DNA of 64,000 bases from Corynebacterium epidermidicanis (GTDB taxonomy: Bacteria > Actinomycetota > Actinomycetes > Mycobacteriales > Mycobacteriaceae). Location of the stretch: NCBI RefSeq assembly GCF_001021025.1, contig NZ_CP011541.1:372001-436000 (forward strand), given 5' to 3'. Shown here one piece after another: positions 48,202 through 57,984 of the stretch; positions within the stretch are counted from its first letter, which is position 1; every line of letters starts with the position of its first letter. Below the pieces are notes generated by a model. That model did not search any database and was not told where the DNA came from. It worked only from the letters and a program-made list of their open reading frames with translations. The position numbers were made by a program, and so were the translations under genes.

Positions 48202-49374
48202 ATGCGTCTTTCCCATCTCAAAAAGGTAACAGTTGCCACGGGCATGGCGGCTGTGATGGTGCTCGGAGGGGTGCAGCCGGTGCAGGCTGCGTCTAATACC
48301 TACTACCCGGCCGATGACACGTGTGAGATTCGCTTTACGAATCGGGATAATATTCTGGGCGAAAACTATGCATTTGTATGGGATGGGGTGCGAGCAGCGC
48401 TCAATCGGATTTCTGACAAGAAATCTTTTGTGAGTGACGTCAAAAGGTATCGAGAACTCTCAATCAAATACAACGAACTTAGTAAGCAATATCAGGGGAA
48501 AATCCCTGAAGAACTTTCTTCGTCCTTGTTGGCGGAAACGATTGAGATAAACGGCCGATTGGTAGCTGCTTTCGAGGCAGCCGGGTATAACCAAGAAGGC
48601 GCTAGGGTGATCGCACTTTCGACCGTTACGCTGTACGGTCGCTATCAAGCCATGCTGCAAGCAGGTGTCGAGCTCGATGCGCCTGCCCGTCTGGATGAAA
48701 CTGAAATTTATCCCGATCCAATCGTGGCGAAATTTGCGGAGTCCCGTTTTCCGCGGCAGGAACTCGAGGACTACCTTGCTAAGGAAGGGGTTGACCCAGG
48801 GCAGGTTATTGACGACTACTTGTCCGATATACGTTCCAGGGTTGTTTCCGAGAACCCAGCGATCCAGGCTGAGTGGGAAGCAGCAGTCCGTACTTTCTAT
48901 GGCGCTGATCGCGGCTCGGCTTTCGAAATTGACGTCTTTAGGGCTTGCCTAAATCGGCAATCCCTAACGGTCGATACTTCCAAGATGGACCCCTCCGAAT
49001 ACCTGCCTGGATTCGACTTGGCTCCGATCGGCGCATCCCGCCCAACCGTAACGTCGAAGCCATCAACGACTCCGAGTGTTTCTACTTCGACCTCTCGGCC
49101 TGTTGTGTCTACTTCGGAGGTGCCAAAGCCTACTTCTGCGACGCAATCTCCGTCTGCAACTTCAACCGAAACTGCGAAGCCTACGGCTACTGCTACGCCT
49201 ACCAAGACGGCGGAGCCAACAGTTAAACCTGGCGAAACTCCGAAGAAGAAGTCCAACGCCGGCGCGATTGTGGGGGCCCTGGTTGGTGTCCTCGGTCTGT
49301 TCGGACTTTTTGGCGCTATCGCTATGCAGTTCAAGCACCTGCTCCCACCGGCGATCGCTCGTTTTCTTCCCTAA
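48202..49374 (+). CDS. Secreted, C-terminally membrane-anchored protein
   Basis: A 390-residue protein with a signal peptide (MRLSHLKKVTVATGMAAVMV, cut near QAA), an extracytoplasmic domain of about 230 residues, a Thr/Ser/Pro-rich linker (about 270-345) and a C-terminal membrane helix (about 352-375) followed by a short tail ending ARFLP. The domain has VWDGVRAALNRIS near its start and two or three cysteines. The fold is not recognised. AAGAGGAG lies before the start. This is probably a cell-wall-spanning surface protein; the next gene may be its partner. Confidence 0.75.
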   Translation: MRLSHLKKVTVATGMAAVMVLGGVQPVQAASNTYYPADDTCEIRFTNRDNILGENYAFVWDGVRAALNRISDKKSFVSDVKRYRELSIKYNELSKQYQGKIPEELSSSLLAETIEINGRLVAAFEAAGYNQEGARVIALSTVTLYGRYQAMLQAGVELDAPARLDETEIYPDPIVAKFAESRFPRQELEDYLAKEGVDPGQVIDDYLSDIRSRVVSENPAIQAEWEAAVRTFYGADRGSAFEIDVFRACLNRQSLTVDTSKMDPSEYLPGFDLAPIGASRPTVTSKPSTTPSVSTSTSRPVVSTSEVPKPTSATQSPSATSTETAKPTATATPTKTAEPTVKPGETPKKKSNAGAIVGALVGVLGLFGLFGAIAMQFKHLLPPAIARFLP

Positions 49375-49404
49375 CTACCCGAGACTCTCAGAAAGAAAAG
49401 TGAA

Positions 49405-49992
49405 ATGCCTCCAATTCCAAATCTTCAAGACCTCGCTAAGCAGCTGCCCGCAATCGCGGCAGCCCTGGCCACCATCATCGGTCTCATCACTGGCCTAGCA
49501 ACTCAGGCTCCGCAGCTTTCGAGCGGCAGCGATAAGCCGGGTGTTGTGAACACTGGAACGGTAACCGGAAAGCCAGTTCCTGGACGAACCGCATCTTGGT
49601 TTGATTTTAGCGGGTGCTGCGGCGGTGAAGGAACCCGGGGAACCGGAAAGCTGAATGGCAAAATTTACGCCAATTCTATCGCTGTGCATGGCCGGGGAGA
49701 GCGCGACAAGGTTGATACCAATCAGCAGTACAAGACGTTGACTGCAACGGTTGGCATGGCTGATGCAACGAAGTCGAAGTATCCCAATGCGACTTTCTCC
49801 GTCATAGTTACAGCTGACGGCAAGACTGTGTTCAAGGATGATGCGGTGGTCGGACAGTTGCTCAATGTGAAGGCCGATGTTAATTATGCGAAAAAGGTAG
49901 AAATTCAAATCGATCTTTTGTCGAAGACTGGCGATCAATTGTTTATCGATAAAAACACGCTCTTTGTGGGAACTCCAACATTCCATAGCTAG
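49405..49992 (+). CDS. NPCBM-like domain protein
   Basis: A 195-residue protein. Residues 8-35 are a hydrophobic helix (LAKQLPAIAAALATIIGL) without a positively charged N-region, so export is uncertain. Residues 65-190 resemble the NPCBM/NEW2 carbohydrate-binding module: IYANSIAVHGRG, the YKTLTATVGMAD strand and FSVIVTADGKTVFKDD. It lies 30 bases after the anchored protein. A decayed second copy lies just downstream. Confidence 0.65.
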   Translation: MPPIPNLQDLAKQLPAIAAALATIIGLITGLATQAPQLSSGSDKPGVVNTGTVTGKPVPGRTASWFDFSGCCGGEGTRGTGKLNGKIYANSIAVHGRGERDKVDTNQQYKTLTATVGMADATKSKYPNATFSVIVTADGKTVFKDDAVVGQLLNVKADVNYAKKVEIQIDLLSKTGDQLFIDKNTLFVGTPTFHS

Positions 49993-50218
49993 AAACTCGG
50001 TCGAAGGGCCTTCACTATTTCGTTTTTCGGAAAGTGGAGGCCTTTCGCGTATCGGCTGCGAAATCTTCGCTAAGCAAGAATGAAGAATACCCCAAATTTG
50101 TTGAAATAGGGTGGTGACCTAGCCGTACCAGTGGACAAGAGGTGGGGGCGCTATTTTCAAAAGTAGTTTTATGCAGCTTCGATGAAATGACGATACTTTC
50201 TCTATTGGAATGACTTTT

Positions 50219-50774
50219 GAAATGTCCCCAATTTCAAATCTGAAGGCCTCGCTAAGCAGCTGCCAGCTATCGTGGCAGCCTTGGTGGCCACCTCCGGTCT
50301 CATCACTGGCCGAGCAACTCAGACTCCGTAATTGTCTAGTAACACTTGATCTTCGAGCGCTGCAAAGCTGGTTGATACGGATTCGCAACCCCCACATGTT
50401 GCTCCGACATTGCTCGTAAACTTCAAAAGTGCTTGGACAAATTCATATACCCATAATGTACAGGCTGTCCTAGGCTGGAATACTTATCCAAACTCCTATG
50501 TTTCCAATTGCTACGGTCGAGTGAACTACGTTGACGTATAAGGATGCGTACGCCATTGGTTGCAAAAATTTTGACGCGACTCTCGGGTTCGATCCAAACT
50601 ATTCAAAGGGTTACTACTTTGCTTGACGCTGCCATGGAAACATATGTTGACGGCAAAGTAGCTGAAAGAACCGGCGTTCGTCGCGAAGACGTTCTGAAAT
50701 ATCATATTGCAATCCCGGCAGAGTCTAAGACCATTTCGTTCCGGTTGAATTTCTATCGAGATGATCATTCCTGA
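50219..50774 (+). pseudogene. Decayed copy of the NPCBM-like gene
   Basis: The first 115 bases match the start of the gene at 49405 closely. A one-base deletion after AATCTGAAGG shifts the frame. Read in the corrected frame it gives LAKQLPAIVAALVATSGLITG and then a TAA where the intact gene has CAG. Further on, fragments such as AYAIGCKNFDATLGF and VDGKVAERTGV remain in other frames. It is a paralogue in decay, not a recent duplicate. Confidence 0.8.
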
Positions 50775-51009
50775 GTCTCCGATGATTTGGTTTCGACATT
50801 GGCACGCCAAAACTGAGCTAATGCTAGAACGCTTCAGATGCCCGTTCGATACCTTTCGAGCGGGCATTTCGGTTCCCAACCAAACACTTATCCACACCCT
50901 CCGCAACGAATACTGGTTATCCACAGGCCCATTCGGCCCGCCCGTCGAAAAGCGGTGACGTTTTGATATGACTAGAGCGCAATATCAGCGACCTAGATCA
51001 GGAGAAACA

Positions 51010-51708
51010 ATGTTTAAGGTGAAGGAACGGATCCGTAAGTTGCTCGCGCAGGCGGCTGACCAGGAGGGCACGCCCGAGGGGGAGGTGTTCTATCGGAAGG
51101 CGTTCGAGCTGATGGCTCGGTATGGGCTCGAGCAGTCGGATGTGCCGAGCGACCCGCATTCAAAACGGACCACATCTGCGGAATATCACTTTGATGGTTC
51201 GTACACCGATTTGCAGGCGCGCCTGCTATTGACCATCGCAAATGCGCTCCACTGCGTGGGTGTTCAGGACGTAGTTCATAGATCAACTCGGGTCAGCGCC
51301 GTCAAAGTGTTCGGTTTGACTAGCCATCTCGAGCGGGTGGATATGCTGTACTCGATACTCAACCTCAATATGATCGCTGGCGCCTATGGCATCGTCGGTC
51401 GGAAGGGCATTAGACGCGCACGTAGGTCATATATGCTCGGGTTTTGTCTCGCGGTAGGGCAGCGACTTGCTGACGCCGAGCGAAAGGTTGCCTCCGAACA
51501 TCAGCCACGAACGCTGGCGCTTATCGACGACCGAACGAAAGCAAAAGAGGCGCTGGATGCATACCTCTCGGAGCAAGGCATGAGGGTGTTTACGCGAAAG
51601 TCTCGCTCCGAACTAGATCCCGCCGCCTACGGCGCAGGAGCAGCAGCGGGAGCGCGAAGCGACATCGGGCAGGCCCGAGTTTCGTCGCGTCGTGCGATAG
51701 CGGGCTAA
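51010..51708 (+). CDS. DUF2786 domain protein
   Basis: A 232-residue protein. The N-terminal 40 residues (VKERIRKLLAQAADQEGTP and FELMARYGL) match DUF2786. A central region of about 100 residues and a charged C-terminal part with Ala/Gly-rich end follow. I use the ATG at 51010 with AGGAG upstream rather than the frame start at 50968. Its stop overlaps the convergent stop of the next gene by three bases. Function unknown. Confidence 0.8.
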   Translation: MFKVKERIRKLLAQAADQEGTPEGEVFYRKAFELMARYGLEQSDVPSDPHSKRTTSAEYHFDGSYTDLQARLLLTIANALHCVGVQDVVHRSTRVSAVKVFGLTSHLERVDMLYSILNLNMIAGAYGIVGRKGIRRARRSYMLGFCLAVGQRLADAERKVASEHQPRTLALIDDRTKAKEALDAYLSEQGMRVFTRKSRSELDPAAYGAGAAAGARSDIGQARVSSRRAIAG

Positions 51709-52733
51709 GTATTCAGATCCACGTCTTCATACGAGCTGAATGGATCCGTGATCCAGGCCAACGCGCGATGTCGTTCGAGGCAAATTGATGCTGCGATCTC
51801 ATCCAGGGAGCCGTGGCTAATGTGATGCCAACGCAGACAGCGGATCCATTCGTGCAAGTCGCAGATCTCATCTGGGTCGCGCAACTGCGCTTCCTCCGGG
51901 ATCGTTCGCACGGTCTCGTAAATTTCCTGGGGATTGACGCTTTCCAAGTCGGTGGGCTCCCCGGGGCTGGCCTCTAAGCACCAAGCGAGGGTATCGGCAG
52001 CGATGATGCTCCATTGATATTGAGTAGCTTCGTCTTGGATGTCGTCGTATCTAGCTGCCTCGTAAGCCTCAACGAATTCGGACTCCTGCTCTTCAAAAGA
52101 CAATTCGTATCCAGCAAATTCACGGGCCAGTGCTTCGAAAGGCATTGGCTCGCCCTGTATTAGAGTGCCGGCGGCTTTGGATAGTACAGCTAAAGAAGCA
52201 ATGCGATTCCGGACATCTTCTGGCGTTTGCGAAAAGATCTCTTCTGCAGCCCGCACGGGAGGAAGGGTGTCGGCTATGGTCAGTCCATCTTCGGCAAGTG
52301 ATGCGCGAATCTCTCGTGCACGGATAGCTGCAGAGGGATGACGAGGAACAGCTGGCCCGTTTTCATTGAGGAGGTCTATGCCGTGGGCGTTGTAAACAGA
52401 ATCGTAGCCCTGAATGAAGAAAATCGAATTGGAGGACTGCGACCAATCAGTAAACTCAGTCAGATCCGTCGGAGAGTAAGTATCGGGGCGCTCGAAAACA
52501 TACTGATTTAAAGTGTGATTAATATGATCGATGGTGTCAAAGGTTTGTGCTGTCATCGTGCCGAATCGAGCCATGCCCAATTGGTCCACGTATCCAGCGA
52601 AGTCGTAAAGATGTTGTTGGATTTCCTCTATGGCTTCAGCTGATTCGGCGGTGGCAAAACCGCGGTGTGAAACTTCGTCTCCCTTAGGAGAGGCATCTCG
52701 GACCGTGCTGTAGGCGTTTACAAAGATCGACAT
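51705..52733 (-). CDS. DUF4272 domain protein
   Basis: A 342-residue protein. The C-terminal 220 residues match the DUF4272 pattern: AREIRASLAEDGLTIADTLPP, a region PEDVRNRIASLAVLSKAAG, and an end with RCLRWHHI and ERHRALAWITDP. The N-terminal 120 residues are less recognisable. No signal peptide or membrane helix. It is convergent with the DUF2786 gene. Confidence 0.75.
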   Translation of the reverse strand: MSIFVNAYSTVRDASPKGDEVSHRGFATAESAEAIEEIQQHLYDFAGYVDQLGMARFGTMTAQTFDTIDHINHTLNQYVFERPDTYSPTDLTEFTDWSQSSNSIFFIQGYDSVYNAHGIDLLNENGPAVPRHPSAAIRAREIRASLAEDGLTIADTLPPVRAAEEIFSQTPEDVRNRIASLAVLSKAAGTLIQGEPMPFEALAREFAGYELSFEEQESEFVEAYEAARYDDIQDEATQYQWSIIAADTLAWCLEASPGEPTDLESVNPQEIYETVRTIPEEAQLRDPDEICDLHEWIRCLRWHHISHGSLDEIAASICLERHRALAWITDPFSSYEDVDLNT

Positions 52734-52828
52734 AGCCTCGAGGATAGTTTTCCTTTACAGCCCGCGCTTGGCCAGCAATTGTTCGGAGCCAAACGCCCCG
52801 GGTAACCTAAATTGCCGAACCTAAGAAT

Positions 52829-52856
52829 TTTCAACCGGGCTAATAGCTGGTAAAGT
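52829..52856 (+). promoter_or_regulatory. Candidate secY promoter
   Basis: TTTCAA (52829-52834) and TGGTAAAGT (hexamer 52851-52856) with a 16-base spacer. The leader then contains a CTCTCCC/GGGGAGAG hairpin just before the ribosome site. Confidence 0.45.
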
Positions 52857-52962
52857 TGTCGTGTTGAATGTCTGCCGTGTGCCTAAGGGCGCACTAACAC
52901 TAAATAGAAAACTTCTCTCCCGCGTATGACCTGCGCAAACTTGGGGAGAGCCAGGAGGATAT

Positions 52963-54285
52963 GTGTCCGCCCTTATCTCAGCTTTTAAGGACGTAGATCT
53001 TCGTAAGAAGATCTTGTTCACCATCGCGATGATCATTTTGTACCGGATCGGTGCGCAAATTCCGTCGCCTGGTGTGGATTACGCTGCGATCGCCGGCCGT
53101 TTGCGCCAGTTGACCGACGGCACGAACAACGTGTACTCGCTCATCAACCTTTTCTCGGGTGGGGCGCTGCTACAGCTGTCGATCTTCGCCATCGGCATCA
53201 TGCCTTACATCACGGCGTCGATTATTGTCCAGCTCCTCACTGTGGTTATTCCACACTTCGAAGAACTGAAGAAGGAAGGCCAATCAGGGCAAACCAAGAT
53301 GACGCAGTACACGCGTTATCTGACCGTCGCCCTGGCTCTCCTGCAGTCTTCTGGCATCGTTGCTCTCGCGGACCGGCAGCAGTTGCTCGGGCAGGGAATT
53401 GAGGTGCTCAAGGCAGACCGAAATATCTTTGACCTCATCGTCTTGGTTATTACCATGACCGCAGGTGCTGTACTGGTTATGTGGATCGGCGAGCTGATGA
53501 CCGACCGTGGTATCGGTAACGGCATGTCGCTGCTGATTTTTGCCGGCATCGCAACCCGCTTGCCTGCCGACGGCGTCCGTATCTTCCAATCCTCCGGTGG
53601 TATGGTCTTCGCGCTCGTCATGGTCGCGGTCGTCATTCTGGTTATCGGCGTGGTGTTCATTGAGCAAGGGCAGCGGCGTATTCCGGTGCAGTACGCAAAG
53701 CGTATGGTGGGCCGTCGTCAGTACGGTGGTACCTCCACCTACCTGCCGTTGAAGGTGAACCAAGCTGGCGTTATCCCTGTGATTTTCGCATCCTCCTTGA
53801 TGTACGTGCCGGTCCTGATCACTCAGATCATCAACTCCGGTTCGGCAACTGTGCCGGATAACTGGTGGCAGCGCAATGTGATTCACTACCTGCAGACGCC
53901 GTCGACCTGGCAGTACATCGTCGCATACTTTGTCCTCATCATCTTCTTCTCCTACTTCTACGTTTCGGTGCAATACGACCCGAATGAGCAAGCAGACAAC
54001 ATGAAGAAGTACGGTGGATTTATCCCGGGTATCCGCCCGGGCCGTCCGACCGCAGAATACTTGGGCTACGTGATGAACCGCCTACTGTTCGTAGGTGCCC
54101 TCTACCTGGGTATCATCGCGGTGTTGCCAAACATCATGATGGACATGGGCGTGAACTCCGGTGCAGCTAACGCCACCCCATTCGGTGGCACTGCCATCCT
54201 GATTCTCGTGTCGGTCGCACTGACCACTGTGAAGCAGATCGAAAGCCAGCTTCTCCAAAGCAACTACGAAGGATTCCTGAAATGA
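52963..54285 (+). CDS. secY: Protein translocase subunit SecY
   Basis: The 440-residue, ten-helix channel of the Sec translocase. GTG at 52963 has CCAGGAGGAT upstream (an out-of-frame ATG at 52961 is ignored). Landmarks are [27 protein letters not shown], the [12 protein letters not shown] loop, and [22 protein letters not shown]. It overlaps adk by four bases (ATGA). Confidence 0.98.
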   Translation: MSALISAFKDVDLRKKILFTIAMIILYRIGAQIPSPGVDYAAIAGRLRQLTDGTNNVYSLINLFSGGALLQLSIFAIGIMPYITASIIVQLLTVVIPHFEELKKEGQSGQTKMTQYTRYLTVALALLQSSGIVALADRQQLLGQGIEVLKADRNIFDLIVLVITMTAGAVLVMWIGELMTDRGIGNGMSLLIFAGIATRLPADGVRIFQSSGGMVFALVMVAVVILVIGVVFIEQGQRRIPVQYAKRMVGRRQYGGTSTYLPLKVNQAGVIPVIFASSLMYVPVLITQIINSGSATVPDNWWQRNVIHYLQTPSTWQYIVAYFVLIIFFSYFYVSVQYDPNEQADNMKKYGGFIPGIRPGRPTAEYLGYVMNRLLFVGALYLGIIAVLPNIMMDMGVNSGAANATPFGGTAILILVSVALTTVKQIESQLLQSNYEGFLK

Positions 54286-54827
54286 GACTCGTACTCCTAG
54301 GCCCTCCCGGTGCCGGCAAAGGCACCCAAGCAGCCATTCTTTCCGAGAAGCTAGGCATTCCGCACATTTCTACCGGCGACCTGTTCCGCGCCAACATCGG
54401 CGAGGGAACCCCTCTGGGCGTTGAAGCGAAGTCCTACATCGATGCCGGGAAGCTCGTCCCCACCGACGTCACCGCTCGCATGGTTGAGGACCGCCTCAAC
54501 CAAGAGGACGCAGCTAACGGCTTCCTGCTTGATGGATTTCCACGCACCGTGGAACAAGCTGACATCCTTGAAGACCTGCTCGCAAAGCATGGCACGCAGC
54601 TCGACGGCGTCGTCAACTTTAAGGTTTCTGAAGATGTCGTAGTAGAGCGCATGCTCGCCCGCGGTCGGGCAGACGACAACGAAGACACCATCCGCACCCG
54701 CCTTGGCGTCTACCGCGACGAAACCGCACCACTGATCGATCACTACGGCGACAAGATCATCACGATCGAAGCCGAGGGCACTGTTGAAGACATCAACGCC
54801 CGCACGATGGAAGCCATCGGAAAGTAA
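54282..54827 (+). CDS. adk: Adenylate kinase
   Basis: A 181-residue kinase that interconverts AMP and ATP with ADP. P-loop [10 protein letters not shown] at 7-16, then TGDLFR and [10 protein letters not shown]. It is the short form without the LID-domain insertion, as in other actinobacteria. Translationally coupled to secY. Confidence 0.98.
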   Translation: MRLVLLGPPGAGKGTQAAILSEKLGIPHISTGDLFRANIGEGTPLGVEAKSYIDAGKLVPTDVTARMVEDRLNQEDAANGFLLDGFPRTVEQADILEDLLAKHGTQLDGVVNFKVSEDVVVERMLARGRADDNEDTIRTRLGVYRDETAPLIDHYGDKIITIEAEGTVEDINARTMEAIGK

Positions 54828-54843
54828 ATAGACTCAAGCGAAG

Positions 54844-54876
54844 AAGCCGGTTGCGACAACACAGCAACCGGCTTTT
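54844..54876 (+). terminator. secY-adk terminator
   Basis: AAGCCGGTTGC pairs perfectly with GCAACCGGCTT, 9-base loop, followed by TT. map therefore probably has its own promoter or depends on readthrough. Confidence 0.85.
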
Positions 54877-54904
54877 CCAATCACAACCACACCGAGGACA
54901 GCAC

Positions 54905-55699
54905 ATGGGCTTCCGCAAGAAGAACAAACAGATCGCCGCCAAAACCCCAGGGGAACTAGACGCGATGCAAGCCGCCGGCGAAATCGTCGGACGCACCCTC
55001 CAAGCCGTCAAAGCAGCCGCCAAGCCAGGAGTGTCCACCCTGGAGCTCGACCAGGTGGCCGAAGCGACGATCCGTGATGCCGGGGCAATCCCCACCTTCC
55101 TAGGTTACAACGGCTTCACCGGCTCGATTTGTGCCTCTGTGAACGAAGTGATCGTCCACGGCATCCCCAATGCCGCCACGATTCTAAAAGAAGGGGACCT
55201 CGTCTCCATCGACTGCGGCGCCACGTTTGATGGGTGGGTTGGCGACAGCGCATGGTCGTTTGGCATCGGAGAGCTGGCGACGGACGTCGACAAGCTCAAC
55301 CGTGCCACCGAATGGGTCCTGATGGAAGGGCTCAAGGCGATGATTCCGGGGAACAAGCTCACGGACGTGTCCTACGCGCTCGAACAAGCGACCTGGGCTG
55401 CCGAGGACAAGTTTGATGTTGAACTGCACATCGTCGATGGCTACGGTGGCCACGGGATCGGGCGAACCATGCACGAAGATCCGTACCTCGCTAATGAAGG
55501 CCGCCCAGGCCGAGGCCCAATCATTCAGGAAGGTTCCGTACTGGCAATCGAGCCGATGCTCACCCTCGGCACCGAAGATAGCCGGGTGCTTGACGACGAC
55601 TGGACGGTAGTCACGCTAGACGGTTCGTGGTCTGCGCACTGGGAACACACCGTGGCTGCGACCGCGCAGGGGCCACGGATTCTCACGCCTCGCTTTTAG
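54905..55699 (+). CDS. map: Type I methionine aminopeptidase
   Basis: A 264-residue enzyme that removes N-terminal Met. Metal ligands are in SIDCGATFDGWVGDSAW (two Asp), GYGGHGIGRTMHE (His) and late Glu residues in IEPMLTLG and HWEHTVAAT. I start at the ATG at 54905 (MGFRKKNKQ), 18 residues inside the open frame, because the upstream residues have no family support. Confidence 0.97.
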   Translation: MGFRKKNKQIAAKTPGELDAMQAAGEIVGRTLQAVKAAAKPGVSTLELDQVAEATIRDAGAIPTFLGYNGFTGSICASVNEVIVHGIPNAATILKEGDLVSIDCGATFDGWVGDSAWSFGIGELATDVDKLNRATEWVLMEGLKAMIPGNKLTDVSYALEQATWAAEDKFDVELHIVDGYGGHGIGRTMHEDPYLANEGRPGRGPIIQEGSVLAIEPMLTLGTEDSRVLDDDWTVVTLDGSWSAHWEHTVAATAQGPRILTPRF

Positions 55700-55788
55700 T
55701 CACTTCTGTAACTATTCTGCTAGCTCTTAACCTAAAACGTTTCACTTAGTTAGACGTTTGGTCATTCAAAGGAATATACTGCTAAACC

Positions 55789-56535
55789 ATGAGTAAGCAC
55801 CGTAAGCCATCTCCTATCAAGCGTCGCGCCGCAATCGCCGCTACGACCGCAGCGACCGCTTCCGCGGTCATGGCGCAACCAGCTATGGCTGCACCAGTTC
55901 TACCGACTATCCCAACGTCCTCTGACCTGCAGGTAGGTTCTTCGGAGTTCGCCGCGAACGCCGCTTGGAACCTACGCAACGGTGTTTATGGATCGTCCGA
56001 GACATTGCCAGCAGCGCAACGCGAAGTGGTGCGTGGCGCAGTTGACCAACAGCTCAACCTTTACTTCCCTGGACTGACCCTCTCGCGTACCCCAGTGGCT
56101 CCCGAGGCTCCAGCTCCGGCGACAGTAGTTGAAGCACCAGCACCTGCTCCGGCACCGGCCCCAGCTCCTGAGTTCGATCGTGGTTCTTGCCCACCTCAGG
56201 CCCGCGCCTGCCTCGATAAAGCTGGTAACCGCTCTTGGCTGCAGCGCAATGGCCAGGTAACTTACGGGCCAGTCGCCGTCTCCCACGGTGCACCTTCACC
56301 ACAAACAGCAACTCCAACCGGAACGTTTTACGTAACCCGTAAGGTCAAGGACGAGATCTCTTACGAGTTCAACAATGCGCCAATGCCTAATTCGGTGTAC
56401 TTCACCAACAACGGTATTGCGTTCCATGCTGGTCGAATCGATTGGCTCTCCCATGGCTGTGTCCACCTCACCTACGAAGATTCTGCAGCATACTTCAATG
56501 ATTTGCAGGTGGGCGACATGGTGTACGTCTACTAA
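55789..56535 (+). CDS. L,D-transpeptidase (YkuD)
   Basis: A 248-residue exported enzyme that forms 3-3 cross-links in peptidoglycan. A signal peptide (about 1-35, twin-Arg-like KRRAAIAATTAA, cut near AMAAP) is followed by a Pro/Ala linker (about 103-128) and the catalytic YkuD domain. The active-site motif is SHGCVHL with His222 and Cys224, plus His213 in AFHAG. Such a gene beside map is common in corynebacteria. It ends at a terminator. Confidence 0.9.
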   Translation: MSKHRKPSPIKRRAAIAATTAATASAVMAQPAMAAPVLPTIPTSSDLQVGSSEFAANAAWNLRNGVYGSSETLPAAQREVVRGAVDQQLNLYFPGLTLSRTPVAPEAPAPATVVEAPAPAPAPAPAPEFDRGSCPPQARACLDKAGNRSWLQRNGQVTYGPVAVSHGAPSPQTATPTGTFYVTRKVKDEISYEFNNAPMPNSVYFTNNGIAFHAGRIDWLSHGCVHLTYEDSAAYFNDLQVGDMVYVY

Positions 56536-56551
56536 TAACTAGCTTCAAGTG

Positions 56552-56583
56552 ATCCGTCGGAGTTGACACTCCGGCGGATTTTG
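56552..56583 (+). terminator. L,D-transpeptidase terminator
   Basis: ATCCGTCGGAGT pairs with ACTCCGGCGGAT (one G-U) around a short loop, followed by TTT. Confidence 0.85.
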
Positions 56584-56601
56584 CTATTGCGCCACACTGT
56601 C

Positions 56602-56631
56602 TTGCTTTTTGGGCCTGGTGACATGTACTCT
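56602..56631 (+). promoter_or_regulatory. Candidate infA promoter
   Basis: TTGCTT at 56602 and TACTCT at 56626, 18-base spacer. It is placed after the terminator and about 110 bases before infA. Confidence 0.35.
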
Positions 56632-56737
56632 GATCGATTGGTGTATGTACTAGTGCACGCACCCGCTCCTGTGCAAACTGCAGAAGTGAAAAACAACCTG
56701 GCATTTTTTACTTGGAATGCCGAGGAAAGCAGAGGAT

Positions 56738-56956
56738 ATGGCTAAAGAAGGCGCAATTGAGGTCGAAGGCAAAGTAGTAGAGCCTTTGCCAAATGCAGCG
56801 TTCCGTGTCGAGTTGGATAACGGACACAAAGTACTTGCTCACATCTCGGGCAAGATGCGTCAACACTACATTCGCATCCTTCCCGAGGATCGTGTCGTAG
56901 TGGAACTTTCTCCATACGATTTGACTCGCGGTCGCATCGTCTACCGCTACAAGTAA
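56738..56956 (+). CDS. infA: Translation initiation factor IF-1
   Basis: A 72-residue OB-fold protein that blocks the A site during initiation. ATG at 56738 ([13 protein letters not shown]), not the upstream ATG at 56717. [14 protein letters not shown] and [15 protein letters not shown] are typical. No rpmJ lies between it and rpsM, as in other corynebacteria. Confidence 0.98.
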   Translation: MAKEGAIEVEGKVVEPLPNAAFRVELDNGHKVLAHISGKMRQHYIRILPEDRVVVELSPYDLTRGRIVYRYK

Positions 56957-57182
56957 ATAACTATCAGCCTGCACATTCCAGGTACGCGTAGAAAGCGCGA
57001 CTTCGTGGGAGGCCAAAAGGTCGTCGACAAGCGAGCTTGCGTACTTCTCATACCTTCGGCAACGGTGGCCGAAGCCTCGTGATTGCGTAGCCCACCGTCC
57101 GGCAACCGACCGGGCAAAGCGCTATGAGACGGGGATGAATGTGGAGAAAACCACCGCAACAACCGGAAAGGCACGTACCAAC

Positions 57183-57551
57183 ATGGCACGTCTAGCTGGT
57201 GTTGACCTCCCTCGCAACAAGCGCATGGAAGTCGCACTTACCTACATCTACGGCATCGGCCCAGCCCGTGCTGCCAAGCTGCTCGAAGAGACTGGCATCT
57301 CTCCTGATCTGCGCACCGATAACCTCACCGACGAGAACATTGCAGCTCTTCGTGACGTTATTGAAGCCACCTGGAAGGTTGAGGGTGACCTCCGCCGCCA
57401 GGTAGCAGCCGACATTCGTCGCAAGATTGAAATCGGCTCCTACCAGGGTCTGCGCCACCGTCGTGGCCTCCCAGTTCGTGGTCAGCGCACCAAGACCAAC
57501 GCTCGTACGCGTAAGGGTCCTAAGAAGACGATCGCCGGAAAGAAGAAGTAA
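57183..57551 (+). CDS. rpsM: 30S ribosomal protein S13
   Basis: A 122-residue S13 of the head, contacting tRNA and L5. ATG at 57183 ([14 protein letters not shown]). The upstream 16 residues in frame are not family-like. The 226-base gap to infA has a near-copy of the 10-mer (GTCGACAAGC at 57023). rpsK follows after three bases. Confidence 0.98.
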   Translation: MARLAGVDLPRNKRMEVALTYIYGIGPARAAKLLEETGISPDLRTDNLTDENIAALRDVIEATWKVEGDLRRQVAADIRRKIEIGSYQGLRHRRGLPVRGQRTKTNARTRKGPKKTIAGKKK

Positions 57552-57554
57552 ACC

Positions 57555-57959
57555 ATGCCTCCTAAAGTACGCTCTGGCGCGCGCCGCACTGGCCGTCGCG
57601 TCGTAAAGAAGAATGTGGCGCAAGGCGCTGCATACATCAAGTCCACCTTCAACAACACCATCGTGTCCATCACGGACCCTAACGGTGCTGTTATCTCTTG
57701 GGCATCCTCCGGCCACGTCGGCTTCAAGGGTTCCCGTAAGTCCACCCCATTCGCTGCACAGATGGCTGCTGAGTCTGCCGCTCGTAAGGCAATGGAGCAC
57801 GGCATGAAGAAGGTTGACGTCTACGTCAAGGGCCCAGGCTCTGGCCGCGAGACTGCAATCCGTTCCCTGTCCACCGCGGGTCTTGAGGTCGGTTCCATCA
57901 CCGACGTCACCCCACAGCCACACAATGGCTGCCGTCCGCCTAAGCGCCGTCGCGTTTAA
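57555..57959 (+). CDS. rpsK: 30S ribosomal protein S11
   Basis: A 134-residue S11 of the platform. It has [22 protein letters not shown] and the C-terminal [16 protein letters not shown], both diagnostic. rpsD is 25 bases downstream. Confidence 0.98.
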   Translation: MPPKVRSGARRTGRRVVKKNVAQGAAYIKSTFNNTIVSITDPNGAVISWASSGHVGFKGSRKSTPFAAQMAAESAARKAMEHGMKKVDVYVKGPGSGRETAIRSLSTAGLEVGSITDVTPQPHNGCRPPKRRRV

Positions 57960-57984
57960 TCAGGGAAAGGAAGAGTAACAAACT

